Source of the DNA: Streptomyces sp. TRM49041
GTDB lineage: Bacteria > Actinomycetota > Actinomycetes > Streptomycetales > Streptomycetaceae
Reading direction: 5' to 3'
Length of the DNA: 64,000 bases
Assembly (NCBI RefSeq): GCF_008271805.1
Contig: NZ_VSRY01000087.1
Span: forward strand, 1-64,000
Position 1 is the first letter of the stretch. Each line of letters starts with the position of its first letter. The notes below the pieces were generated by a model. That model had not been told where the DNA came from. It saw only the letters and a program-made list of their open reading frames with translations, and did no database searches. Shown piece after piece: positions 16,241 through 25,400 of the stretch. A program made the position numbers and the translations under genes.

Positions 16241-18198
16241 CTGCTGGCCTCCGCTTTCTCGGGCTGGCCGGGCAGCACGGGCGGCTGGTCGGCCGACTGC
16301 TCGGGGCCGGGCGCCGTGGCGAGGCGCGCCAAGGCGGCGCGCACCTCATCCGGATCGGTGAGGTGACCGATGCCGGTGACCTCACCGGCATCGAGTACGG
16401 GCACCGGAACCTGTCTGACCAGCGGATGCCTCGGCCGGTGGTCCGGCTCCCCCTTGCCCAGCAGATCCTCGCTCAGCTTTTCGCCGGGTCGCAGCCCGGT
16501 GAAGACGATCTCGACGTGCCGCGACGCCGCGGCGGCCATACGACGGACGAGGTCGACGATGGGGACCTGGTCTCCCATGTCAAGGACGAGGGCCTCTCCG
16601 CTCTCCCCGACGGCCACGGCCTGCAGTACCAGTTGGACGGCTTCGGTGGCTGTCATGAAGTAGCGAGCGACCTGCGGGTGTGTCACGGTGACCGGGCCGC
16701 CCGCAGCGATCTGCGCGGACAGCGAGCCGAGCAGCGAACCCCGGCTGCCCAGGACATTGCCGAACCTGACGGACGCCCAGGTCCCAGGGTATTCACCGGC
16801 CATGTGTGCGGTGAGCCGCTCGGTGATCCGCTTGGACGTGCCGAGGACGCTCACCGGGTCGGCCGCCTTGTCGGTGGAGACGTTCACGAACGACCGCACG
16901 CCACAGGCCGCAGCCGCTTGCAGCACGTTCATCGTGCCGATCACGTTCGTCTTCAGCGCCTCGGCCGGATACCGCTCGAGCAGCGGGAGATGTTTCACCG
17001 CCGCCGTGTGGAACACGATCTCGGGGCGGGTCTGCGCGAAGATCTCGTGGATGCGGGAGGCATCGGTGATGTCGGCGAGCACCACCTCGTCGGAATCGAG
17101 CAGCGCACGGCCGTGCAGCGCGAGCTGGATCGCGTGCAGAGCCGATTCGTCCCGGTCGAGCAACACCAGCGACGCGGGACCCAGCCGGTGCAACTGGCGG
17201 CACAGCTCCGAACCGATCGAGCCGCCGGCGCCGGTGACAAGGATGCGGCGTCCGGCGAACTGACCGGCAGCCGATTCAAGGTCCAGCCGGATCGGATCGC
17301 GGCCCAGCAGCTGAGTGATCCGCGGGTCGCGGACGTCGTCGATCCGCGCCGGTCCGGCGACCAGTTCCTCAACGCGCGGAATCACTGTGGTGATCAGGTC
17401 GATCGACTCGGCCAGTGTGATCAGCTCGCGGATCACTCGGTCGTCCCGGCACCCGCCGGCGATCGCGATCACCATGACCGTCGCCCCGGTCTCCGCAGCG
17501 ACCTCCGCGAGCCGTTCCCGCCCGCCGCGCACTCGGATACCGCAGATCCGCAGTCGGCGCTTGCCCGGGTCGTCATCCAGCAGGGCAACCGGTCGGTACC
17601 GCGCGCCAGGCTGACCGACCAGCCGCTGCACCAGTTGCGTTCCGGCGCTGCCCGCACCGAACACGATCACCTTGACGGCGGTCGGCGCGGGCCGTCTCGG
17701 CCTGCGCAGGACGGCCGCGACTGCGGCCCTCACGGCGATCATGGCAAGCACTCCGACCAGGGCGGCGAGTCCGGCCACGCCCGGCTTGTCGCCCACCAGG
17801 GGAAGCCCCGCCTGGCAGATGCCCTCCAGAAGGAGCCCGGTCAGCCCGGCGGAGACCAGCACCGCTCTCAGCTCCGCGCCGGTCTCCGCCTGATAGCGCC
17901 CGGAATAGAGCCCGCACACGGCCCCGGTCAGCACTACTGCTGTCCATGTGACAGCACAGACGATCACCAGATTGCCAGGTCCGACGACCAGATCAGAAGC
18001 GCTGTTGGTGGCCAGGGCGGCAATCAACAGGCCGCAAGTCCAGGCGATCGCGTCTATGGCGGCCTGCACCGCCGGCCGGCGACAGCGGGCGGCAACGCCG
18101 GACCAACCACCCGGCAAAGCGCGGCTTTCCTGTGCGGTGTGGAACGCCGCAGGATGAACCGCTGTCAGCTTGTCGTTGCCCGCGCATTCCCCACGCAA
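16237..18198 (-). CDS. Membrane nucleoside-diphosphate-sugar 4,6-dehydratase (FlaA1/CapD/PglF-like)
   Basis: This 653-residue enzyme has the long PglF/WbpM layout: four N-terminal membrane helices (about 45-160), a CoA-binding-like Rossmann domain (KVIVFGAGSAGTQLVQRL, about 185) and a catalytic short-chain-dehydrogenase domain opening with VTGAGGSIGSELCRQL near residue 320. The catalytic region STDKAADPVSVLGTSKR near 440 matches the family, in which Asp and Lys replace the usual Ser-Tyr pair. Known members turn UDP-GlcNAc into UDP-2-acetamido-4-keto-2,4,6-trideoxyhexose. It is the first gene of the three-gene operon with the phosphoglycosyl transferase and aminotransferase. The ATG at 18198 follows a GGGGA site closely. 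Confidence 0.9.
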   Translation of the reverse strand: MRGECAGNDKLTAVHPAAFHTAQESRALPGGWSGVAARCRRPAVQAAIDAIAWTCGLLIAALATNSASDLVVGPGNLVIVCAVTWTAVVLTGAVCGLYSGRYQAETGAELRAVLVSAGLTGLLLEGICQAGLPLVGDKPGVAGLAALVGVLAMIAVRAAVAAVLRRPRRPAPTAVKVIVFGAGSAGTQLVQRLVGQPGARYRPVALLDDDPGKRRLRICGIRVRGGRERLAEVAAETGATVMVIAIAGGCRDDRVIRELITLAESIDLITTVIPRVEELVAGPARIDDVRDPRITQLLGRDPIRLDLESAAGQFAGRRILVTGAGGSIGSELCRQLHRLGPASLVLLDRDESALHAIQLALHGRALLDSDEVVLADITDASRIHEIFAQTRPEIVFHTAAVKHLPLLERYPAEALKTNVIGTMNVLQAAAACGVRSFVNVSTDKAADPVSVLGTSKRITERLTAHMAGEYPGTWASVRFGNVLGSRGSLLGSLSAQIAAGGPVTVTHPQVARYFMTATEAVQLVLQAVAVGESGEALVLDMGDQVPIVDLVRRMAAAASRHVEIVFTGLRPGEKLSEDLLGKGEPDHRPRHPLVRQVPVPVLDAGEVTGIGHLTDPDEVRAALARLATAPGPEQSADQPPVLPGQPEKAEASR

Positions 18199-18227
18199 GG
18201 TGAACCCCGATCAACAGGTTGTCATTT

Positions 18228-18247
18228 GCCGAAGACCTATTTCGGCA
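18228..18247. promoter_or_regulatory. Small hairpin in the dehydratase leader
   Basis: TGCCGAA and TTCGGCA form a 7-bp stem around a 7-base loop about 30-50 bases upstream of the dehydratase start. It could be a leader structure or an operator; the sequence alone does not decide. Confidence 0.3.
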
Positions 18248-18392
18248 TCTTTCCGACGGTATGTCCACAGACGCCGCCGCATCCTTCTGGGTGGATCAGC
18301 ACATTTCCCGCGTTCTCGCGGACGTGATTCTCTGTGGGTACGATTCCGCTGCTCGGGCGGATGAGTCCCGCCGCACCTTCTTGAGCGGGCGC

Positions 18393-18421
18393 GGGCCCCT
18401 TGAGTTTCACTCAAGCGGCCC
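18393..18421 (-). terminator. Terminator after the DUF4012 gene
   Basis: GGGCC-CTTGAGT and ACTCAAG-GGCCC pair around a 3-base loop, with a single opposed C-C at 18398/18416. The stem begins 3 bases after the DUF4012 stop codon and separates that gene from the dehydratase operon downstream. Confidence 0.7.
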
Positions 18422-18423
18422 GA

Positions 18424-20244
18424 TTACTTCACGCACGGCTGGACGCGCACCTTGGTGGTCTGCGGTTGCACCAACGGCTGCGAGGGCACCACGGGGGTGC
18501 GGTCCGAAGCCGGTTCCAGCAGACGAATCTCCACTTCTCGCGTCTGACCGGGCAGGAGTTCCACCCGCGTCCCGAATACCGGGTGACCGCGCTCCTCGGT
18601 CGACGACAACAGAAGTGGCCGCCCGTCCAGGGTCCCCCCGGTGAACTGCGCACCGGAACTGGCGTACAACGAGAACCAGATGCTTGTGGACCCCGGGGGG
18701 TGTGAGTGCCGGGGATCGTCGGAACGGAGAGCGACGAGGGCAGGCAGGCCCGAGGTGGGAGCGGCGTTTGTCAGCCTGATTCGCACCACGCTGGAACGGG
18801 TACCGCCCTCGCAAGGACCGAGCTCGTAGGTCAGCGACCGCCGCAGATAGTAGTCCATCTTGTTGCCTGCGGAATTGTTGACCACGAGATAGGCGAACGG
18901 GCCTTTTCTCTCGGGGATTTCGCCCGCCATCCCGCTTTCTTCGAGCGCCGACGCGGTGGAGGCATCCCTGCTCCACACACGCAGTCGGCCGTCGTCGACG
19001 TTCTGCCGCAGTGCGTGGAGGAGGGCCACCGAATCGTGGTCCTGGCGCAGCAAGGCAACAGCGACCGATTGTGCGACCTGCACCAGGAAACGCTTTCGTT
19101 CGGTGTTGCTGTACGACGCGTAAAGGGTGCTCTCGGTGAACTCTACGGCGTTGTCCGCCGTCAGCTGCTTTCCGTCCGGAAGCCGGACCGGCCCCGTGGC
19201 TTCGAGGACACGGGCGAGTCCCACAGGATCGGTCGCGATGGCCCCATCGAGACGCTGCCCCGTATGGCGTTGCCACAAGCCCACCCAGATCTGCGCCGCA
19301 TAGGGAAAATGAGCGGACAGATTGGAATTGGCCAGTCCCTGGGTGCTCTCAACAGCTCCGTACCGGCGGTCGAACGCCGGCCCGAAGTTCGCCACGGGGG
19401 TGGCGGTACGCGGCAGCGTGTCATCCGACGCGAAGTCGTGCAAAGTGATTCGGCCACGGTCGGCGGTCAAGATACCGAAGGTGCCTACGAGGCCACCGGT
19501 GCCCCGGGCCTCGGCATTGTTCTGGAAGGCAAGAAAGTAGGAGCGCGGCTCCGAGGCACCCAGCAGAGGCACCAGCAGCCGCGTCGTCGCCTCCGCCTCG
19601 GAGACCGAGTCGGAAAGGCGCGCCACTCGGTCGGACAGCCGCTGCCGCGCCATGTCGAGGCGACCGACCACCGTCGAGCCGGGCAGGCCATTCAAACTCG
19701 TCTCGATTCCGGTCAGTTGACGGTGCACATTCCCCAGCAGGTCCGTGGCAGCCGAAAGCCGACCGAGGTCGACGCGACCGTGGTGCACGATCCGGCCGGA
19801 CGTGAGCATCTGATGCAGTCGCACAGCCTCCGGCAGCACCCCGGTGGCCATCTCGTCGGCGGCGACACTCAGCCCCCGGGCGGAATGGAGCGGCGGGCCC
19901 ATCAGCGGGAGCTTCTCGGCTACGCTCCACACCGGCGTGGCAGCCGCGCTCCGGGCGGCCGCTGTGTGTTTCCGGATGTCGCCCAGCACCTCGGCTGAGG
20001 GCCGGCGATGACTGGCCATCTCCGTTTGCAGTCGGTCAGTGGCCACCTGAGCCGCAGCGAGATTGCTCTGGACCGCGCGGACCTCCCACACCAGGAAACC
20101 GGCAGACGCGGCTGACAACAGACCGACAGCTCCGACAACCCAGAGAAAGGCTCGGTGGCGGCGCCGCAACATCAGAGCCGCGAATGCCCGCGCACTCTCC
20201 ACAGCACCCTTCCGGCTGCACGTTGGGTCCTTCCCTGCCTTCAT
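18424..20244 (-). CDS. DUF4012 membrane-anchored extracellular protein
   Basis: This gene encodes a 606-residue protein with one N-terminal membrane helix (FLWVVGAVGLLSAASAGFLV, about 33-52) behind basic residues, so the bulk should lie outside the membrane. A helical segment (55-210) is followed by the DUF4012 core, recognisable by YFLAFQNNAEARGTGGLVG near residue 235 and the later TESTLYASYSNTERKRFLVQ. The C-terminal ~110 residues look like a beta-rich domain. DUF4012 has no proven function, but it recurs beside actinobacterial exopolysaccharide genes, and here it adjoins the priming operon. A role in polymer attachment or export is only a guess. The ATG at 20244 is preceded by GGGTAGGC. 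Confidence 0.85.
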   Translation of the reverse strand: MKAGKDPTCSRKGAVESARAFAALMLRRRHRAFLWVVGAVGLLSAASAGFLVWEVRAVQSNLAAAQVATDRLQTEMASHRRPSAEVLGDIRKHTAAARSAAATPVWSVAEKLPLMGPPLHSARGLSVAADEMATGVLPEAVRLHQMLTSGRIVHHGRVDLGRLSAATDLLGNVHRQLTGIETSLNGLPGSTVVGRLDMARQRLSDRVARLSDSVSEAEATTRLLVPLLGASEPRSYFLAFQNNAEARGTGGLVGTFGILTADRGRITLHDFASDDTLPRTATPVANFGPAFDRRYGAVESTQGLANSNLSAHFPYAAQIWVGLWQRHTGQRLDGAIATDPVGLARVLEATGPVRLPDGKQLTADNAVEFTESTLYASYSNTERKRFLVQVAQSVAVALLRQDHDSVALLHALRQNVDDGRLRVWSRDASTASALEESGMAGEIPERKGPFAYLVVNNSAGNKMDYYLRRSLTYELGPCEGGTRSSVVRIRLTNAAPTSGLPALVALRSDDPRHSHPPGSTSIWFSLYASSGAQFTGGTLDGRPLLLSSTEERGHPVFGTRVELLPGQTREVEIRLLEPASDRTPVVPSQPLVQPQTTKVRVQPCVK

Positions 20245-20783
20245 TGCCTACCCATGAATCGAAGGGTCCACGGAAACCATGCATTTGGATTGAATCAGTA
20301 ATGACAGTCACTGAGACGCGTTGCGGACTTCACCGCACCAGGTGGCGGGAAACTCGGTCCGAACGGCCTAACACTCCGGCCGTACTTCTGAATTCTTCCT
20401 GGCCGTGCGTCCAGGCAGGGTCATTGCGTGATCGAGTTCTGTCCCCGACCGGGTCATCGACTCCGGCTGGTACATCGAGGACGTCGTCGACCCGAACTTC
20501 GTCCAGAACGAGGCCTGCCGGCTCGGGAACCGGTGGGTGAACTTACAGGGCAACGTCTTCCGTCTGCTGCTGCGCCGCAGCGAGGACTTCGTGTCACCGG
20601 GGAGTCGGCCCGGCTGGGGCACGCGTACCTCTCCGACGGGCGACACGACGTGAACGGCGTGTTCATGGACGGCGGCTCGCACCTGCGCCTGTTCGTGGCA
20701 CAGGGCACGGCCCCCGTCCCGCCGGGCACGCTGCAAGATCACTGCCCAGCCGTGGGGGACAAGCCGCGGCGCGTACGATGCGC
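20245..20783 (+). pseudogene. Probable relic gene, family unknown
   Basis: Between 20440 and 20770 the plus strand reads as two coding-like pieces in different frames. The upstream piece contains VIDSGWYIEDVVDPNFVQNE and the downstream piece contains HDVNGVFMDGGSHLRLFVAQ. Neither has a convincing start with a ribosome site and neither is long enough to stand alone, so a frameshifted remnant of a single gene is likely. A strong terminator follows at 20784. The first ~190 bases hold the AT-rich upstream region of the DUF4012 gene. No family is recognised. Confidence 0.3.
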
Positions 20784-20826
20784 AACGCCACGCCCCCGGC
20801 AATGCAGCTGCCGGGGGCGTGGCGTT
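20784..20826. terminator. Strong bidirectional terminator
   Basis: An 18-bp perfect stem (AACGCCACGCCCCCGGCA and its complement) surrounds a 7-base loop. It ends about 45 bases past the stop of the minus-strand DUF4241-like gene and just downstream of the plus-strand relic. Confidence 0.85.
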
Positions 20827-20871
20827 GTCACGAGGGGCTACCGCGCCAGACGGTAGCCAAAGGCACAACCC

Positions 20872-21912
20872 CTACTCGATCTCGTCGGAGAAGCTCACCC
20901 GCACCGCAACCACGGCACCCGAGGCATCCAGGTCGGCCGACACGGGGAAGTATCCGTCGCCCCAGCTCGTCATCGCGCAGAGCAGTCGGGCGTCGCCGAT
21001 ATCCACCGTTCCGGCCTCGACTTCAGAGGCACGAACCTGTCGCATGACCTGCCAGTGGTGGGAATGGGGCCGGAAGTCCACCATCATGCGCCGCCCGGTC
21101 TCCTCCTTCCAGCTCTGCACGTCGCGAGCCTTCTCCATCGCCTCCGACACGGCCAGCCCAGTCCACCCGCGGACACCGTCTTCGCCGGGTTCGCCCAGTT
21201 CCGGTGCTGCGAACCTCGCGGCGGCTTCCTCCGCGGCGGCGCCCCAGAACGCGACGTCGGCCTGGCCGTCCACAGGCTCGTCGTGCTGCCAGGCGTTCAG
21301 GGCATCGGCGTCGCCGAAGAGCACCCGGGCCCAGTCGACACCGATGTCACCCAGCGGCACGGATGTCTCCGCTTGGGCTTCGCTCATCCGAACCGATATC
21401 TCAGACCAGCGCGGCCCAATGCCGGCGCCCGAGTCGACCCGGGAAGCCAGCACCGGCAGATGACGATCGCGGGGCACCCCTCCCACTGCGACCACGGGCA
21501 CCCCGAACATCAGAAAACCGCCGCCGCCTTCAGCGGCAGTGCGGCGCGCGCGTTGGGCATGTGGTTCGCGGCTCGACAACGCCTCCAAGCGAGCGTCCAA
21601 CCCTGCGGTCCGGCAGTGCTCTTCGAACATCGTCTCAAGCTCCACCACCCGGGAGGCCGGGATGTCGTGGAGCATGGCACCTGGCTGCCGGTCGAAGCTG
21701 CGGGCCGCTGCCGAGGCGTCTGGGCCGACCACGGCGAAGTCGACCGAATTGAGCACGTCGGCAGCCATCGCCGGATCGTCAGCACCAAGCAGCGCGGGGT
21801 CGATCTCCGCCGGCGACCGCTCTCCGCTCCACAACCCCAGATGGCCGCCGTCAACGACGACCAGCGTCCCCGACGGGCAGCTGATCTCTCCGAGCCTGAA
21901 GATTTTTTCCAT
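20872..21912 (-). CDS. Hypothetical protein with DUF4241-like ends
   Basis: The frame from ATG 21912 gives 346 residues; an upstream extension is rejected because it is a low-complexity Arg/Pro repeat. No clear ribosome site precedes 21912, so the start is uncertain. The N-terminus (FRLGEISCPSGTLVVVDGGH) resembles the GxLxLPTGKIVACDP opening, and the C-terminus (CAMTSWGDGYFPVSADLDAS, then GAVVAVRVSF) the GDGxYPVYxxxDxxGRVVA ending of DUF4241 proteins. The middle, rich in Ala and Glu, is not recognised. There is no signal peptide or membrane helix, so it should be cytoplasmic. DUF4241-type proteins have been seen near toxin/immunity genes, but nothing here confirms this. Confidence 0.55.
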   Translation of the reverse strand: MEKIFRLGEISCPSGTLVVVDGGHLGLWSGERSPAEIDPALLGADDPAMAADVLNSVDFAVVGPDASAAARSFDRQPGAMLHDIPASRVVELETMFEEHCRTAGLDARLEALSSREPHAQRARRTAAEGGGGFLMFGVPVVAVGGVPRDRHLPVLASRVDSGAGIGPRWSEISVRMSEAQAETSVPLGDIGVDWARVLFGDADALNAWQHDEPVDGQADVAFWGAAAEEAAARFAAPELGEPGEDGVRGWTGLAVSEAMEKARDVQSWKEETGRRMMVDFRPHSHHWQVMRQVRASEVEAGTVDIGDARLLCAMTSWGDGYFPVSADLDASGAVVAVRVSFSDEIE

Positions 21913-22474
21913 GGCGCGCGAGTCTACGGCCGCCCCCTGGCCGTCAGCAGACGCACTGGGACGACCCCGAGAAACGGATGCCGTGCTTGAGAGAGACGCC
22001 TCAGCTCTCAGCGTCTCAGCCATGTCCGGGCACCACAGGTCAGCGACCCGCCATGCCCAGGCAGGGAGCCCCGCTCGTCGACGGCTCGCCATGTGACCGC
22101 TCATCCCCGCCCCTCTGATCGCCACATCGCCGAAGCACGCCGATCGCCGCGATCGACGTGCTTCCCCATACCCGGAGACAGGCAAGCACGCGCAGCACGC
22201 GTCACCAATCCAGTCTGCGTGTCGTGGTCGTGGTCGTGGTCTTGGTCTTGGTCTTGGTCGTGGCCGTCGGCATTGAACGATCTCCCCTCGCACGGGAAAC
22301 GAACTCCAAGTCGTTTCTGGGCTTGTCGGGAGGTCTGGGTGCCGATGGCGGGGCGGTGCGGTGCGGTGGGGCGAGCCGTTGAGGCGAGAAGCGGGCGTAC
22401 CAGAGCGCGAGGCCTCCTCTCGGTCACGTCCCGGGTTCGGAACGCTTCGGCCACCGAGGGGGCCGGCTTCCCTG
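21913..22474. other. Non-coding gap with a hexanucleotide repeat
   Basis: This 560-base gap lies between two minus-strand genes. Apart from the repeat at 22221-22265, the frames present are arginine- and serine-rich high-GC shadows. No gene is supported. Confidence 0.4.
22221..22265. repeat. Tandem hexamer GTGGTC/TTGGTC
   Basis: About seven consecutive 6-base units change from GTGGTC (CGTGGT phase) to TTGGTC and back. It reads as Trp-Ser/Val-Val repeats in frame, but no gene encloses it. It is a simple-sequence tract that may vary in copy number. Confidence 0.75.
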
Positions 22475-25400
22475 TCACGGGCGACCCGCTACGTCGGCCG
22501 CGAATGCGCTCGTCCAGGCCAAGGCCGAGTTCCAGTTGATGGTGATCTCGTTGAGCGACCAGGCCTCCAGGTTGTCCACGTAACACAGCTGCGGTGCGCA
22601 GCCGTGCAGCCACGACGAAGCGAGGGGGTCCTGGAGGCTGGAGTTCGGCCCGCCTGCGACCGTCCCGGCCGGCGGGTTGGGCAGTGACGCGTCGAAGGAC
22701 TTCGCGTACCAGCGGCTGTGCTGGTTCTTCGCGTCGTTCGCACCGTATCCGGTGATGTACGACTGCCCGAGGGCGTTGCGACCGAACAGGTAGTCGAACC
22801 CCTCGAAAACGGCGTCGGCGTACGCATCGGTACCCGTGAGGTCGTACGCGGTGGCCAGGACCACCTGATTGTTCAGCATGGATGCGTTCGAGCCCCAGTC
22901 GTACTTCCCGGTCGTCGGGGTGTAAGTCTGGCCGAACCGCTCAGCTCTCTGGAAAGAGATGAGACGGTCCGCGGCAGCCGTTACCCACGTCCGGATCTTC
23001 GCGTGCTCGGTGAGCCCGTCACCGAAGCGTGCGAGATCGAGCTGGGCGAGAGCGGCGACCGAGCCCCAGTAGAAGCCGTTCTGGCTGAAGGCGGCCCCGG
23101 CGGTGTGGAACCGGCTCGACCGGACGTCGTCGAGGTAGCTCCCCCTCTTCGTCGTCAGATAGAGCTCGGCCGCCGCCCAGTAGAACTCGTCCGACGCGTC
23201 ACTGTCGTTGTACGGGCCGCCGCCGACGCGGTCCGCGCGGGGCGCATACAGTGCGGGCTCGGCCCGCGCTGCGGTGTAGGCGCGTTCGGCCGCGCTGCGC
23301 AGCTTTGTGGCGAAGCCGGGATCGAACCGCTCGTAGATCCTCGCTCCTTGTGCGGCGACGGCTGCGAGGTTGAGCGTCGCCGCTGTCGAGGGGCGGTGCA
23401 GCTCGCGCTTCTTCTTGTCCTGATGGGGGAGCGTCGGCGGGCCGGTCCAGGATTCGTCGTGCACCTTGTGGTGCACCATGCCGGCCAGCGGCCTGCCGTC
23501 CGGCACCTGCATCTTGAGCATGAACTCCAGGTTCCAGCGGGCCTCGTCGAGGATGTCCGGGACGCCGTTACCGCGCTCGGGAACGGCGAGCGCGGAGTCG
23601 CCGAGCTGTGCCTGCGAGCCCTCGGCGACGGCCCGTTCCCACGCGGACAGCAGCTGGTAGGTGGCGATGCCGCCGTTGACCACGTACTTTCCGTGGTCGC
23701 CCGCGTCGTACCAGCCGCCGGTCACGTCGAGCGTGTAGTCGCAGGTCCAGTTGTCGACGTAGGACTTGGGCGTCTGGCACGGCACCTGACTGTCCCCCGT
23801 GTTGGGTGAGGAACCGACGTGTCCGGCAGGCCGAGCGTACGCCGCTCCGGCAATGCCTCCGTCGATCGTGATGCCGCTGCGGTTGGTGTAGAAGAACCGC
23901 ATCGAGTCGGTGCGGAGCGAATCGTACAGATCCGGTCTGATGTCGAAGGAGTGGCTCTCCTCACCGCCGACTGCGAGCCTGAACTCGCCTGTGGCCGAGA
24001 CGCCACTGAAGTCGATCGTGTGCACCGAGGCGCCGGCCGAACCGTCGAAGCCCGCGGGCTCCGTCGTGCCCGTGGCGACCGCGCCACCGCCGACGCTCCG
24101 CAGCGTCCATGGCAGCGGGCCCGCCGCGTCGGTCATCAGCGTTGCGCGCTTCGGACCGTTCGGGAGGTAGCCGTGCTGGTTCACCTTCACCGCCGGGCCG
24201 GTGTCCGCCGCATGGGCGAACTCCTTGCCGTCGAGCGACACGTCGTCCATGCAGAACTCGTACGGCTTGTCGGCCGCCCCGAGGCGGAACTGCAACTGTG
24301 ACAGCACATAAGCGTCGCTGTAGCTCGTCTTGAACGTGTACTCGTAGTGCTTCCAGGACTCTCCCGTCGTGAATCCCCTGGCGAAGTACTCGATCTTGTC
24401 GGGATTGTCGAACGGCCCGATGCGCACGATCGGTTTCGCCGCAGCGCTCGTCCTCGCGCGGAACCTCAGTGTGTACGAACTACCGCCGGGCAGATAGATG
24501 CTGTTGTGCCCGACGAGGACGTCCCACGGCTTCTCCGATGCCGGGGCATCGACGCACAGGACACCGCCCTGGAGCTTCGGAGTCATCCCCGCGTTGACCC
24601 ACCACGGCTTGAACGTCCCGGTGAAGTTGCTGTTCTGCAGCAGCCTGCCGTCGAGCTGGGGCCGTGGCTGCCCGCCGCTGTACGCCGGAAGCGTGCCGGC
24701 CGGAAGCTCGGCGTGGTCCTGCGGGTGGCCGGGCTGACCGGGCCCTTGCCCACCGGGGCCGTACCGGGGCAGAAGCCAGCCGTCGACACCCCCTGAGTCG
24801 CCGTTGAACAGCAGGAAGTCCGCGACGAGGTCGGCGTCGAGATCGGCGAAAGTACCTGTGGTGCCGGCGAACGCGTCGCCGGAGCGGATGGTGCCGAGTG
24901 ATCTCCAGCCGGTCGTCAGGCTCCACGGTCCACCGGTGTTCTCCCAGGCGAGGACGTCACCCGACATGTACTCGACGAGTACCACGTCGGCGCGGCCGTC
25001 GCCGGTGATGTCCGCGAAGGAGAGCTCCCCGCTCGGGCCTTCTTTGGGATACCCGAAGCCGATCTTCTTCCAGTCGCCCTCGGAGGGGAGGCCGTGCCCC
25101 GTGTTCTCCCACGCGGTGACGTAGTTGAGCCTTCCCTTCACGAGGAGGTCGTCGTCGCCGTCACCGTCGATGTCGACGAACAGCAGGTCTCCGGTGTAGC
25201 CCAGGTCGTTCGCGACCGTGCGCGGCTCCGCCCATCCGACCGCCTCGGCAGTGGACTCGTTCCGCCACACACGCATGCTCGCGAAGCCGGTCGGGGACTC
25301 GCCCGCGTTGAGGATCCTGATGTAGTCGTCGCGGTCGTCGCCGTCGACATCGCCGAAGAACACCTGGTGCGGGTCCACGTCGTCCTGCGCGGCGGCGCCC

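Noticed and set aside
16363..18327. 654-codon plus-strand ORF
   Set aside because: It is exactly antisense to the PglF-like dehydratase, with no domain and an Arg/Gly/His/Gln-rich composition.
22101..22613. Minus-strand ORF with (Asp-Gln/His) dipeptide run
   Set aside because: The run is only a translation of the GTGGTC/TTGGTC repeat; no gene features.
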